Source of the DNA: JAWXUU01 sp044426085
GTDB taxonomy: Bacteria > Bacillota > Clostridia > Christensenellales > CAMQZB01
Length of the DNA stretch: 64,000 nt
Assembly: GCA_044426085.1 (NCBI GenBank)
Contig: JAWXUU010000008.1
Span: 54,111 to 118,110, forward strand
Direction: 5' to 3'
The notes beneath the pieces were generated by a model that worked only from the letters and a program-made list of their open reading frames with translations, was not told the DNA's origin and ran no database searches. The position numbers and the translations under genes were made by a program. Positions 1-7,880 of the stretch are shown one piece after another (the stretch's first letter is position 1; every line of letters begins with the position of its first letter).

Positions 1-231
1 GGCGAAACTATGGCGCTTGTTATGGTTGCCGGCAACTCGCCAATCATTCCAACTTCAATTTTCGACAGAGTGAGAACGCTCACAAGCAACATCGTTTTGG
101 ATATTGCCTACGCTTCTGGCCTACACGAACAAGCTTTGCTTGCAACGGGCGTTGTGCTGTTTATTTTCATTCTTATCATCAACACATGCTTCTCGCTTAT
201 TAAGGGAAAACAGGAGGAAGCAAATGACTAA
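1..231 (+). CDS. pstC: Phosphate ABC transporter permease PstC (C-terminal part)
   Basis: The frame is open from base 1 and ends with TAA at 229-231, so only the last 76 residues of a membrane permease are present. It reads GETMALVMVAGNSP and then a hydrophobic segment before a short basic tail, which is the usual end of PstC. The GETMALVMVAGN stretch is the family's conserved membrane-domain motif. It overlaps pstA by 8 bp and is followed by pstB and phoU, which fixes the identity as the first permease subunit of the high-affinity phosphate importer. The start and the phosphate-binding protein lie outside the window. Confidence 0.9.
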   Translation, partial: GETMALVMVAGNSPIIPTSIFDRVRTLTSNIVLDIAYASGLHEQALLATGVVLFIFILIINTCFSLIKGKQEEAND

Positions 232-1078
232 TCAATCGCATAAAACAAAACAAAAGGGAAAATTGTTGAAATATGTAATCCGTGGCGGTGTTTATTTTGC
301 CGGCGGGCTCACACTTTTGATTCTTGCGTCAGTTATTGGATTTATCATGGTGAAGGGTATCATGAACTTGGAAGCATCGCTTTTTGAACCTGTATACACA
401 TCAAAAAACGGCTCGTTTGTTCCCGCGCTTGTAAACACTTTGATAATCATCGGCATAACTCTCGTAATCGCAGTGCCACTGGGTGTGTTTTCTGCAATCT
501 ATCTTTGTGAATACGCAAAAAAAGGCTCTAAACTCGTGAAAGTTGTCCGCATGACAACAGAAACCCTTGCGGGAATACCATCAATCGTTTTCGGTTTGTT
601 TGGTTATATCTGCTTTGTAAACTTCCTTGGTTGGGGATATTCGCTTCTTGGCGGTGCAATCACACTTGCGCTCATGGTGCTTCCTGCAATCATGCGTTCA
701 ACAGAAGAAGCACTTTTGTCGGTGCCAGTATCTTTTCGTGAAGGTAGCTTCGGGCTCGGCGCGGGAAAACTTCGCACAATCTTCAAAATAATCTTGCCTT
801 CAGCTTCAGCGGGCATATTTGCGGCAATCGTTCTTGCGGTTGGTCGTATCGTTGGCGAAACTGCCGCACTCATATTCACTGCGGGCTCTGCTGCTAACAC
901 GCCAGACAGTTTGTTTGGCTCGGGCAGAACACTTGCAGTCCACGTTTATATGTTGTGGAACGAAGGTCTTGGCGTTGATAAAGCCTACGCTTGCGCCGTT
1001 ATTTTGATTGTGTTTGTGTTGTCGCTCAACTTGCTCACATCATACATCGAAAGCAAATTCAAAAAAAGTTTGAAGTAA
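224..1078 (+). CDS. pstA: Phosphate ABC transporter permease PstA
   Basis: A 284-residue inner-membrane permease that pairs with PstC to form the phosphate channel. I chose ATG 224, preceded by AGGAGG and overlapping the pstC stop. An upstream in-frame ATG at 104 lies inside pstC and is unlikely. A transmembrane helix covers about residues 20-45, followed by several more. The cytoplasmic EAA-type loop (EEALLSVPVSFREGSFGLGA, about residues 165-184) contacts the ATPase. The segment GRIVGETAALIFTAG is typical of PstA. The gene is translated as part of pstCAB, and pstB follows after 18 bp. Confidence 0.95.
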   Translation: MTNQSHKTKQKGKLLKYVIRGGVYFAGGLTLLILASVIGFIMVKGIMNLEASLFEPVYTSKNGSFVPALVNTLIIIGITLVIAVPLGVFSAIYLCEYAKKGSKLVKVVRMTTETLAGIPSIVFGLFGYICFVNFLGWGYSLLGGAITLALMVLPAIMRSTEEALLSVPVSFREGSFGLGAGKLRTIFKIILPSASAGIFAAIVLAVGRIVGETAALIFTAGSAANTPDSLFGSGRTLAVHVYMLWNEGLGVDKAYACAVILIVFVLSLNLLTSYIESKFKKSLK

Positions 1079-1096
1079 ACTAAGGGAGAATATAAA

Positions 1097-1843
1097 ATGA
1101 AACTCGAAATAAAAAATGTCGACCTATTTTATTCGCAATTTCAAGCATTGAAAAATGTGAATATGGATATAGAAGAAAAGGAAATAACAGCTTTCATCGG
1201 GCCGTCAGGTTGCGGGAAGTCTACACTTCTCAAATCAATCAACAGAATGAACGACCTTGTTGAAGGTTGCAAAGTCGAAGGTGAATTCCTTCTTGACGGC
1301 GTGAATTGCTATAAAGATATGGATGTGAACATACTAAGAAAACGCGTTGGCATGGTGTTCCAAAAACCAAACCCATTCCCAATGAGCATATATGATAACA
1401 TCGCATACGGCGTGAGAACACACGCAAACCTTCCAAAATCAGAACTAGACGAAATCGTGGAAAAATCACTTCGCGGAGCTTTTATCTGGGACGAAGTGAA
1501 AGATAGATTGAAAAAATCAGCCTTGGGTCTTTCGGGCGGTCAACAACAACGTCTTTGCATTGCAAGGGCGCTCGCGGTGAACCCAGAAGTGCTTCTCATG
1601 GACGAACCAACTTCCGCGCTTGACCCAATTTCAACAGGTAAAGTGGAAGAACTCGCCCTAGAACTCAAAAAAGATTACACAATCGTGATCGTAACCCACA
1701 ACATGCAACAAGCAACAAGAATAGCCGATAAAACAGCTTTCTTCTTGCTAGGCGAAGTGGTTGAGTTCGGAAAAACAGAACAGATTTTCACGTCGCCAGT
1801 GGACAAACGCACGGAAAACTATATCACCGGCCGCTTTGGTTGA
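1097..1843 (+). CDS. pstB: Phosphate ABC transporter ATP-binding protein PstB
   Basis: A 248-residue ABC ATPase that powers phosphate import through PstC-PstA on the cytoplasmic face. Walker A is GPSGCGKST (about residues 36-44), the Q-loop is MVFQKPNPFP, the signature is LSGGQQQR, Walker B is VLLMDEP and the H-loop is VTHN. The motif QKPNPFPMSIYDNIAYG is diagnostic for PstB. An AGGGAG ribosome-binding site precedes ATG 1097. The stop codon lies in the left arm of a palindromic repeat that fills the gap to phoU. Confidence 0.97.
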   Translation: MKLEIKNVDLFYSQFQALKNVNMDIEEKEITAFIGPSGCGKSTLLKSINRMNDLVEGCKVEGEFLLDGVNCYKDMDVNILRKRVGMVFQKPNPFPMSIYDNIAYGVRTHANLPKSELDEIVEKSLRGAFIWDEVKDRLKKSALGLSGGQQQRLCIARALAVNPEVLLMDEPTSALDPISTGKVEELALELKKDYTIVIVTHNMQQATRIADKTAFFLLGEVVEFGKTEQIFTSPVDKRTENYITGRFG

Positions 1844-1964
1844 TTCAAAATTGAATGCTTCTGCTGCGTTAAAGCGGCACGGTCGTTCGGTTACGTATGT
1901 CAATACGCGCCCTCACGCCCGAGCCACTTTGCCTTGCATAAGCATCCAATTTTGAACCAACCAA
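1836..1964. repeat. Palindromic repeat overlapping the pstB stop codon
   Basis: A 25-base arm at 1836-1860 (TTCAAAATTGAATGCTT within it) is matched by an inverted arm at 1940-1964 (AAGCATCCAATTTTGAA). Between them lies TTACGTATGTCAATACGCG followed by a C-rich stretch and CTTTGCCTTGCATAAGCA. The pstB stop codon is inside the left arm. The inner part recurs at 2015-2070. No coding potential is convincing here. Its function is unknown; it may act as a transcript-end structure. Confidence 0.75.
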
Positions 1965-2014
1965 TCCCAGTAAAAAATCGCACTTTCTGCTGTAGAAAAA
2001 GAACATTGGTGCTA

Positions 2015-2070
2015 GGTTACGTATTTTAATACGCGCCCTCGCCCCAATAACCCTTTGCCTTGCATAAGCA
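2015..2070. repeat. Second copy of the GTTACGTAT...CTTTGCCTTGCATAAGCA repeat
   Basis: The sequence GGTTACGTATTTTAATACG, then CGCCCTCGCCCC, then CTTTGCCTTGCATAAGCA repeats the interior of the 1836-1964 element about 125 bp downstream, in the same orientation. It includes the small palindrome CGTATTTTAATACG. It directly adjoins the left end of the large modular inverted repeat at 2074. Confidence 0.7.
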
Positions 2071-2073
2071 CAC

Positions 2074-2256
2074 GATAAAAATTAAAAATTAAAAATTAAA
2101 AATTAAAAATTAAAAACAGGCTTCGCTCTGCGAGCTCGATAAAAATTGTGGTAATGTACTCACTTAGTTCGTACTTTCAATTATATATAAAATAGCATGC
2201 ACGAACGCAGTGAGTGCTTACCACAATTTTCAATTTTTAATTTTCAATTTTTAATT
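2074..2256. repeat. Modular inverted repeat, copy A (pstB-phoU gap)
   Basis: The left arm is an array of the 7-bp unit ATTAAAA, then the cassette ACAGGCTTCGCTCTGCGAGC, then the core GTGGTAATGTACTCAC. The right arm is GTGAGTGCTTACCAC followed by AATTTTCAATTTTTAATT. The centre is short (about 40 bp) and lacks the long hairpin of other copies. It lies between two co-oriented operon genes, so it separates pstB from phoU. Confidence 0.9.
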
Positions 2257-2335
2257 CGCCAAAGGCGCAAATAAATCCCACAGATATTTTTCGACTAGCG
2301 AAAAAATAAAACAAAAACAAACCAAGGAGCAATAT

Positions 2336-3004
2336 ATGACACTAAGAATGAAATATGATAGAGAACTAGAAGCTATGCTTTCTAAACTTGTAAAAATGGC
2401 GCGAGCAACTGAAGACGCAATTGAGGATACTATTGTTGGTCTTATTGCTGGCGATAAGGAAAAGCTTAAAGAAGTTTACAATAACGATAAAGAAATCGAC
2501 AACATGGAACGCGAAATTGAAAGAAATTGTTTCAAATTGCTACTTATGGAGCAACCTGTTGCAACGGATTTCCGTGAAGTTTCCGCAGCGCTAAAGATGA
2601 TAACAGATTTTGAAAGAATCGCCGACCAAGCAAGCGACATCGCCCATCTTGGGTGGAAAGTCAACCTTGATTCTTGCAAGAGCGTTGTATCAACAATTAA
2701 AGCCATGGCGGACAGTGCAAAATCTATGCTTCACGAAGGTGTTTCAGCATACATCAACAAAGATGTGGAACTTGCAAAATCACTTTCTGATAAAGATGAC
2801 GAAGTGGACAGCATGTTCAAAGAAGTCAAAGATAAAATCGTTGCAGGCATAAAAGATAGCTCTGTCGACCCTGAAGAAGCAATCCTTATCATGATGATTG
2901 CAAAATACCTAGAACGTATCGCCGACCACGCCGTGAACGTAGGCGAATGGGTGGAATACGCAGTTACAGGACAACATAAAGCACATAAAGACTTGGTTTA
3001 TTAG
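2336..3004 (+). CDS. phoU: Phosphate signalling protein PhoU
   Basis: A 222-residue all-helical cytoplasmic protein with two PhoU three-helix repeats. The first runs from about residue 10 to 95 and the second from about 110 to 205, each with the acidic helix (DFERIADQASDIA and KYLERIADHAVNVGEW) that binds metal in the family. PhoU links PstB to the PhoR kinase and represses Pho signalling when phosphate is plentiful. ATG 2336 follows CAAGGAG. The TAG stop sits in the left arm of a perfect 13-bp hairpin. Confidence 0.96.
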   Translation: MTLRMKYDRELEAMLSKLVKMARATEDAIEDTIVGLIAGDKEKLKEVYNNDKEIDNMEREIERNCFKLLLMEQPVATDFREVSAALKMITDFERIADQASDIAHLGWKVNLDSCKSVVSTIKAMADSAKSMLHEGVSAYINKDVELAKSLSDKDDEVDSMFKEVKDKIVAGIKDSSVDPEEAILIMMIAKYLERIADHAVNVGEWVEYAVTGQHKAHKDLVY

Positions 3005-3027
3005 AAAATTTTTGATTTTCTAATAAA
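2997..3027 (+). terminator. Hairpin spanning the phoU stop codon
   Basis: TTTATTAGAAAAT (2997-3009) is exactly complementary to ATTTTCTAATAAA (3015-3027) around a TTTTG loop. The left arm contains the last phoU codon and the stop. It is A/T-only, with no GC-rich stem, so it is a weak terminator at best. It belongs to a series of gene-end palindromes found beside the modular repeats. Confidence 0.55.
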
Positions 3028-3200
3028 AAATTAAAAACAGGCTTCGCTCTGCGAGCTCGATAAAAATTAAAAATTAAAAATTAAAAATTAAAAATTGTGG
3101 TAAGGCACTCGCTTCGCTTGTGCAACCTATATTAAAAATTATAAAAAGAGAGCACAGTGAAGCGCAGTGCGAAATGATTTTTTTCCTTTTTCCTTTTTAC
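3028..3200. repeat. Modular inverted repeat, copy B (degenerate right arm)
   Basis: The left arm is intact: ATTAAAA units, the cassette ACAGGCTTCGCTCTGCGAGC, more units, then GTGGTAAGGCACTCGCTTCG. The right side keeps GCACAGTGAAGCGCAGTGC but has lost TTACCAC and the matching T-rich array, which is replaced by TTTTTCCTTTTTCC. It looks like a decayed copy between phoU and the phoB-like gene. Confidence 0.8.
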
Positions 3201-3222
3201 TTGCGAAACTTAAAGCTTTGCT

Positions 3223-3250
3223 TTGAGTTTCGCCCTTTTTGTGTTATAAT
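3223..3250 (+). promoter_or_regulatory. Promoter of the phoB-phoR pair
   Basis: TTGAGT (3223-3228), a 16-bp spacer and TATAAT (3245-3250) lie about 40 bp before the response-regulator start. No clear Pho-box direct repeats are visible. Confidence 0.55.
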
Positions 3251-3291
3251 AAAATAAATAAAAAATTCACCTATAAAAATTGGGGGAGATT

Positions 3292-3975
3292 ATGAATAAC
3301 GAACTAAAAGTGTTTTGTGTGGACGATGAAGCTTCGATAAGGGATTTATACGTCTGTGCATTTGAAAGTGCAAATATTGCATGCAAGTGTTTTTCTTGTG
3401 GCGAAGAATTGTTTTCTGCCATGAAAGGGGAAACTCCTGATATTATTTTGCTTGATATTATGCTTGATGATATGGACGGCTTTGAAATTCTTGATAAAAT
3501 AAAAAATTCTCCAAAATTTGGCGATATTCCAACAGTGATGGTAAGCGCCAAGGGTGAAGAAGTTTCAAAGGTCAAGGGGCTCAACATGGGCGCAGATGAT
3601 TATATTTCCAAACCGTTTGGGATCATGGAACTGATTGCCCGCGTGAAAGCAAACGTCCGCAAAACTAAAAAGAAACAAAAAACAGAAATAATCTGTAAAG
3701 ATATCGTGATAGATTTGTCACTTCACAGCGTGAAAATTGGCGGAGCAACTTGCGTTTTCACGCTAAAGGAATATAACCTTTTAAAAATGCTTTGCGAAAA
3801 TTTCCAAACTGTAACAACAAGGGAAGCGATTTTGGAAGAAGTTTGGGGCACTGATTTTTTTGGCGAAACAAGAACGCTTGATATGCACATAAAAGAAGTG
3901 CGCAAAAAAATTGCCACTGCAAAAACCGAGTGCGAAATTGAAACCATTCGCGGGGTAGGATACATTCTGAAATGA
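3292..3975 (+). CDS. phoB: PhoB-type response regulator
   Basis: A 227-residue OmpR/PhoB-family regulator. The receiver domain (about residues 5-120) shows the acidic pair D11-D12, the phospho-acceptor D55 in LLDIML and K107 in SKPFG. The C-terminal winged helix (about 130-227) ends with TRTLDMHIKEVRKKI and IETIRGVGY, typical of this family. I chose ATG 3292, which sits seven bases after GGGGGAG. A TTG 12 bases upstream would bury that site. It overlaps the kinase gene by 4 bp (ATGA). The Pho assignment comes from its neighbours. Confidence 0.9.
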   Translation: MNNELKVFCVDDEASIRDLYVCAFESANIACKCFSCGEELFSAMKGETPDIILLDIMLDDMDGFEILDKIKNSPKFGDIPTVMVSAKGEEVSKVKGLNMGADDYISKPFGIMELIARVKANVRKTKKKQKTEIICKDIVIDLSLHSVKIGGATCVFTLKEYNLLKMLCENFQTVTTREAILEEVWGTDFFGETRTLDMHIKEVRKKIATAKTECEIETIRGVGYILK

Positions 3976-5654
3976 GAAAAAAACTCCTTGCATTCAACAT
4001 AATAACAAGCCTAGTTGTTCTTTCGCTTATGTTTATTGGTGGGATATATATTTCCAATCAAGACAACGAAAGCTACGCAGAAAGCACCGCTATGGAATAT
4101 GCCATCACATATCAAACGCAGTATGAAATGTTTGGCGATATTGCCGTGCCCGAAAATGTCAGCTACCGCGTGACGCTTATCGACACAAGCGGAGTTGTTC
4201 TTTTTGATAACGACGTTTCAAGCGTGGCTAGCATGGAAAATCATCTGGATAGGCCAGAGGTGATTTCTGCACTTGCGGGAAATTCTGAAACGCAGATAAG
4301 ATACTCCGAAACTCTTGATGTCGACATGGTCTACTACGCCGTGCTCGCGCAGTATGAAGATCAGGAAGTGATAATCCGCATAGCCTTTTCACTCGCGTCG
4401 GTGCGTGCATATTTCTATGAATCAATGCCTATTTTGGTGCTAGAATTGATTTTGATTGGCATACTTGGCATACTAATGTCAATCTTTTTTGGCAACAGGA
4501 CGCTCCGCCCGCTAGAGCTTGTGAAAAGCAGTCTTGAAGCGATAAACCGCGGTGAATATTCCAGCATAGAAGATGTCACAAATGATGGCGATATCGATGG
4601 CTTGCTTGCGGAAATAAACGAAATCAACAGGGCGGTTTTGAAAGGCTTTGCAAAGGTGAAAAGCGAACAAACAAAGCTTAACTACGTTTTGGATAACATC
4701 GCAGACGGCATCGTTGCAATAAATGGCAGAAACCAAATTTCAACAATTAACAAGTCGGCGCAACGCATTTTTGGCGTGAACGAAATGACAATCGGCAAGC
4801 CGGTGGAATACCTTTCGGGATATTCGCAATTTGTTGGCGTGATGGAAAATAAGTCGGATCAAATTTTTGAACTTGTGCTTGATAAGAAAATATATCTGTG
4901 CTTTTTGAATTATTTGGAAAACCCAACCAACAGCTTCAACAGGGTGCTTTCCATTCGCGATATAACCGAGCGCAAGAACGTGGAAAAAATGCGTAGTGAA
5001 TTTTTCGCAAACGCAAGTCACGAACTGAAAACTCCGCTAACCGTTGTTTCGGGGTTCATGGAAATTCTTTCGCTTTCCACAACAGACCCGCGCCAAGCTG
5101 ATATGCTTGAAAAGGTCGCGTGCGAAACACAGCGAATGAAAACCCTTATCGAAGATATGCTCGCGCTTTCCAATTTGGAAAACAAGGTTGTTCCCGATTT
5201 GGATATTTGCAACATAAACCAAACGTGCGAGGAAGTTTTTGAAACCCTTTCAATCGAAAGCTACAAAAAGAACATCAAACTCACATCAGATTGTGATGTA
5301 AAAATAAAAATATCGCACAAGCATCTTTACGAACTTATTAAAAACCTTGTGGAAAACGGCGTGAAATATAGCAAGCCAAACGCAAGTGGATTTGTGCATG
5401 TGTCGGCGGTGCAAAATCGCGATAAAACGCGGATTGTGATTTCTGATAACGGAATTGGAATCAGCAAAAAACATCAAGACAGAATTTTCGAACGCTTCTA
5501 TCGCGTGGAAAAATCACGCTCGCGCGCAACGGGTGGCACGGGTCTTGGGCTTTCAATCGTGAAACACATCGTGGATCTTTATGGCGGAACATATTCTCTT
5601 GCCAGCACAGTCGGAAGGGGCACGACAATAACTATTGAATTGCCAACTATGTAG
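3972..5654 (+). CDS. phoR: PhoR-type sensor histidine kinase
   Basis: A 560-residue membrane kinase. A transmembrane helix spans about residues 9-27, an extracytoplasmic sensor domain about 28-150, and a second helix about 151-173. A HAMP-like linker and a PAS domain (about 235-340) follow. The HisKA motif NASHELKTPLT places the phospho-acceptor at H350. The ATPase domain shows N box NLVENGVKY, DNGIGIS and GTGLGLSIV. The layout matches PhoR/WalK-type kinases, and the 4-bp overlap with the regulator shows they are a pair. Given pst-phoU upstream, phosphate sensing is the likely role. Confidence 0.9.
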   Translation: MRKKLLAFNIITSLVVLSLMFIGGIYISNQDNESYAESTAMEYAITYQTQYEMFGDIAVPENVSYRVTLIDTSGVVLFDNDVSSVASMENHLDRPEVISALAGNSETQIRYSETLDVDMVYYAVLAQYEDQEVIIRIAFSLASVRAYFYESMPILVLELILIGILGILMSIFFGNRTLRPLELVKSSLEAINRGEYSSIEDVTNDGDIDGLLAEINEINRAVLKGFAKVKSEQTKLNYVLDNIADGIVAINGRNQISTINKSAQRIFGVNEMTIGKPVEYLSGYSQFVGVMENKSDQIFELVLDKKIYLCFLNYLENPTNSFNRVLSIRDITERKNVEKMRSEFFANASHELKTPLTVVSGFMEILSLSTTDPRQADMLEKVACETQRMKTLIEDMLALSNLENKVVPDLDICNINQTCEEVFETLSIESYKKNIKLTSDCDVKIKISHKHLYELIKNLVENGVKYSKPNASGFVHVSAVQNRDKTRIVISDNGIGISKKHQDRIFERFYRVEKSRSRATGGTGLGLSIVKHIVDLYGGTYSLASTVGRGTTITIELPTM

Positions 5655-5780
5655 GAAATAAGTACGTAAAAATAAATGAAAAATATTACGGCAGTAGTAC
5701 ATTATTGCAAAACAAAGCAAAAGATATAGCAATTGTAAAAAAAAGATTGAAAAAAAATTCACAATATTTTACAATTGCTA

Positions 5781-5809
5781 TTGACATTTACTCCCCGCGG
5801 GTATATAAT
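5781..5809 (+). promoter_or_regulatory. Consensus promoter of the EIIB-like gene
   Basis: TTGACA (5781-5786), a 17-bp spacer and TATAAT (5804-5809) form a perfect consensus promoter 90 bp before the start. The spacer holds the GC-rich palindrome CCCCGCGGG. The remaining phoR-promoter gap shows nothing else I can support. Confidence 0.8.
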
Positions 5810-5899
5810 TATATAAACAACACATTCTGACATACTGGTAAATTGATTTTGGTATTTTTGAGAGTGTGTTTTGTAGTCTTATAAGGGAGGATATTTATC

Positions 5900-6136
5900 A
5901 TGGCATATGAGGATATGGCAAGGGTCATAACAGATAATATTGGTGGTAAAGAAAATATTCTCAACGCGGAAATCTGTGCAACCAGAATCAGATTTAGTTT
6001 GAAAGACCTAGAACTTGTTAACGACGTGAAATTGAAAGATGCAGGGTGCTTGGGCGTGCTGAGATACGGCAAAGTTGGCGTTCAACTTATCGTTGGAAAA
6101 TACGCTGAAAATGTATTGAGCGAAATTATCAACTGA
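5900..6136 (+). CDS. Stand-alone PTS EIIB domain protein (glucose-family type)
   Basis: A 78-residue protein corresponding to an isolated EIIB domain of the glucose/N-acetylglucosamine PTS family. The phospho-acceptor cysteine is C26 in EICATRIRF, matching the family pattern C-x-T-R-[LI]-R. The segment DAGCLGVLRYGKVGVQLIVG matches the family's second half. No EIIC or EIIA domain is fused or adjacent, so it cannot transport sugar alone. It may relay or sense phosphate on PTS proteins. It is monocistronic, between its own promoter and terminator. GGGAGG precedes the start. Confidence 0.8.
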   Translation: MAYEDMARVITDNIGGKENILNAEICATRIRFSLKDLELVNDVKLKDAGCLGVLRYGKVGVQLIVGKYAENVLSEIIN

Positions 6137-6165
6137 TGATTTCAAAATAAAATTTAACAAAATTA

Positions 6166-6194
6166 AAAGCCTTGATTTATTCAAGGCTTTTTTA
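6166..6194 (+). terminator. Rho-independent terminator after the EIIB gene
   Basis: AAAGCCTTGA and TCAAGGCTTT pair around a short TTTAT loop and run into TTTTTT. It lies 30 bp after the stop. Confidence 0.85.
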
Positions 6195-6220
6195 TATCCC
6201 CCCACCCTCTGCAATTAAAT

Positions 6221-6337
6221 TTTCAATTTTAATATTAATCCCTAATCTCTAATTTTTATCGAGTTCGCAGAGCAAAGCCTGTTTTTAACTTTTAATTTTT
6301 AACTTTTAATTTTTAATTTTTAATTTTTAATTTTTTT
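6221..6337. repeat. Solo half of the modular inverted repeat, copy C
   Basis: Only the right-hand shells are present: TTTTCAATTTTAATATTAAT, then the cassette in reverse (GAGTTCGCAGAGCAAAGCCT), then an array of TTTTAAT/TTTTAAC units up to 6337. There is no GTGGTAA/TTACCAC core. It shows that the outer shells can exist without the core. Confidence 0.75.
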
Positions 6338-6344
6338 AAAACTG

Positions 6345-6405
6345 TTGACATTGCGTTAATTTTATAGTAATATAAACATATAAGTATATAAGCATACGTT
6401 TATAT
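6345..6405 (+). promoter_or_regulatory. Promoter and ArsR-type operator of the metal-efflux pair
   Basis: TTGACA (6345-6350), a 17-bp spacer and TAATAT (6368-6373) precede the regulator gene. Just downstream, ATATAAGC (6386-6393) and GTTTATAT (6398-6405) form an imperfect palindrome. A further ATATAAAC half-site lies at 6370-6377 over the -10. This A/T-rich dyad resembles SmtB/CadC-family operators, so autoregulation is expected. Confidence 0.65.
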
Positions 6406-6416
6406 AAGGAGGCTAT

Positions 6417-6749
6417 ATGAAAAAGTATCATTGTGAGGTTGCACCTATTGCGGAAAAGAATATTCCAAGTGATAGCGTTGCTTTTGATTTGTCGGATTTT
6501 TTCAAGATTTTTAGCGATTCAACGCGGATAAAAGTGCTTTTTGCAATCAAGGACTACGAACTTTGCGTGCACGATATTGCTGTCATGCTTGGCATGCAAC
6601 AGCCGGCGGTTTCACATCAGCTTAAAGTTTTGCGACATTGCAAGATTGTCAAAACAAGGCGAGATGGGAAAAAGACGTTATATAGTTTAGACGACCATCA
6701 CATCTTTGAAATTTTGGATGTTGGGCTCACTCATCTTTCGCATAAATAA
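6417..6749 (+). CDS. ArsR/SmtB-family metal-sensing repressor
   Basis: A 110-residue winged-helix repressor. The DNA-binding helix is MQQPAVSHQLKVLRHC. Two metal-site signatures are visible. ELCVHD (C50, H52) sits at the alpha-3 position where CadC has ELCVCD, and D93-x-H95, H106 and H109 reproduce the spacing of the SmtB/CzrA alpha-5 zinc site. The N-terminal tail adds H5 and C6. I infer a Zn/Cd/Co-type sensor that releases DNA on metal binding. It lies 12 bp upstream of the permease and surely co-regulates it. GGAGG precedes the ATG. Confidence 0.9.
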   Translation: MKKYHCEVAPIAEKNIPSDSVAFDLSDFFKIFSDSTRIKVLFAIKDYELCVHDIAVMLGMQQPAVSHQLKVLRHCKIVKTRRDGKKTLYSLDDHHIFEILDVGLTHLSHK

Positions 6750-6761
6750 CAGGAGGGTATT

Positions 6762-7880
6762 ATGCAGTATATAGTATTATTTTTTGAAAATTTTATCGAC
6801 ATGTTTGTCGATGTTGCACCATATATCATACTTGGCTTGATTTTTGTTGGACTTTTGAATGCGTATGTGCAAAAGGATTTGGTTTTGAAACATCTTGGGG
6901 GCGAAGGCTTTTCAAGCGTGGTTAAAGCGTCGATTGTCGGCGTGCCGTTGCCACTTTGTTCGTGCGGGGTTGTTCCAACCGCAATCGGACTAAAAAAGAG
7001 CGGTGCTTCAAACGGTGCGGTCACTTCATTCTTGATTTCAACACCGCAAACTGGTGTAGATAGCATTCTTGCAACATATTCGTTGATGGGTCTTGTAATG
7101 GCGATTTTCAGACCAATTGTTGCATTTATTTCTGGCATTATCGGCGGGCTAGCCGTTGGTATTTTCGCAAAAAATGAAAAGGGCGACACAAATGTCGAAG
7201 TCCATTCTTGCTGTTGTGGTGGTGGCGAAGAAACAAAAGCCGAAGAACATTGCTGTTGTTGCCACGAAGAAGAACAAGTTGAAGAGCACTGTTGTTGTGG
7301 TGGTCAAAAAGAAGAAGCAAAAGCGGGCGAAAGCAAGTTTTTCACAGCAATGAAAAATTCATTCGGCAGTTTCCTTGACGAAATGACAGCGCATTTTGTG
7401 ATTGGCATGCTGATTTCTGCATTAATAACAACATTTGTTCCTACAGATTTCTTTGTCAACATTGGTCTTGATTCTGGCATTTTCGCGATGATTGCAATGG
7501 TTATAATCGGCATACCAATGTACATCTGCTCGGTGGGTGCAATCCCAATTGCAATTTCGCTAGTTGCAAAGGGGCTATCATACGGCTCAGCATTCGTATT
7601 TTTGTTCGCGGGTCCAGTCACAAACGTAGCATCAATCTTGGTTCTTTCTAAAGCGCTAGGCAAAAAAGTTACATCAATATACATCGCAGTTATGATAGTG
7701 TGTTCAATAGGCTTCGGACTTTTACTCGATTTCCTTATCGCAACGTTCGATTTAAGCATTCTCACAACAGCAGGCGCTGTCCATCACAGCGGTGGAATAT
7801 TCTCAGTTATCCTAGCAGTGATCTTAGGCATCTTGATGATAAAAAGCGTGGCAAAGCGGGGCTTTGCAAGTAAAAAGTAA
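6762..7880 (+). CDS. SO_0444/ArsP-family metal efflux permease with Cys/His-rich loop
   Basis: A 372-residue membrane permease of the DUF318/UPF0718 superfamily, closest in pattern to SO_0444-type Cu/Zn exporters. The signature PLPLCSCGVVP (about residues 62-72) and STPQTGVDS mark the first half. The second half repeats the membrane domain (residues about 200-370). Between the halves, residues about 147-190 form a soluble loop with ten cysteines in CCC, CCCC and CCC runs plus four histidines among glutamates, an obvious metal-binding segment. The last codons and stop arise at the edge of a repeat: ASKK is encoded at the border of the AGTAAAA array. Confidence 0.85.
   Translation: MQYIVLFFENFIDMFVDVAPYIILGLIFVGLLNAYVQKDLVLKHLGGEGFSSVVKASIVGVPLPLCSCGVVPTAIGLKKSGASNGAVTSFLISTPQTGVDSILATYSLMGLVMAIFRPIVAFISGIIGGLAVGIFAKNEKGDTNVEVHSCCCGGGEETKAEEHCCCCHEEEQVEEHCCCGGQKEEAKAGESKFFTAMKNSFGSFLDEMTAHFVIGMLISALITTFVPTDFFVNIGLDSGIFAMIAMVIIGIPMYICSVGAIPIAISLVAKGLSYGSAFVFLFAGPVTNVASILVLSKALGKKVTSIYIAVMIVCSIGFGLLLDFLIATFDLSILTTAGAVHHSGGIFSVILAVILGILMIKSVAKRGFASKK

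Noticed and set aside
104..1078. Longer pstA start at 104
   Set aside because: It lies inside pstC in another frame, lacks a ribosome site and adds a non-homologous Cys/Arg-rich segment. ATG 224 has AGGAGG and the usual overlap.
2074..2120. Short regular repeats that might suggest a CRISPR array
   Set aside because: The unit is only 7 bp, directly tandem, without unique spacers, and mirrored on the other arm of an inverted repeat. No cas genes are present.
6731..7189. Minus-strand frame of 152 codons opposite the metal permease
   Set aside because: It mirrors the codon structure of the recognised permease; composition is Pro/Thr/Ser-rich as usual for antisense shadows.
7304..7765. Minus-strand frame of 153 codons opposite the permease
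   Set aside because: Antisense shadow of a conserved membrane-protein gene; no ribosome site or domain.
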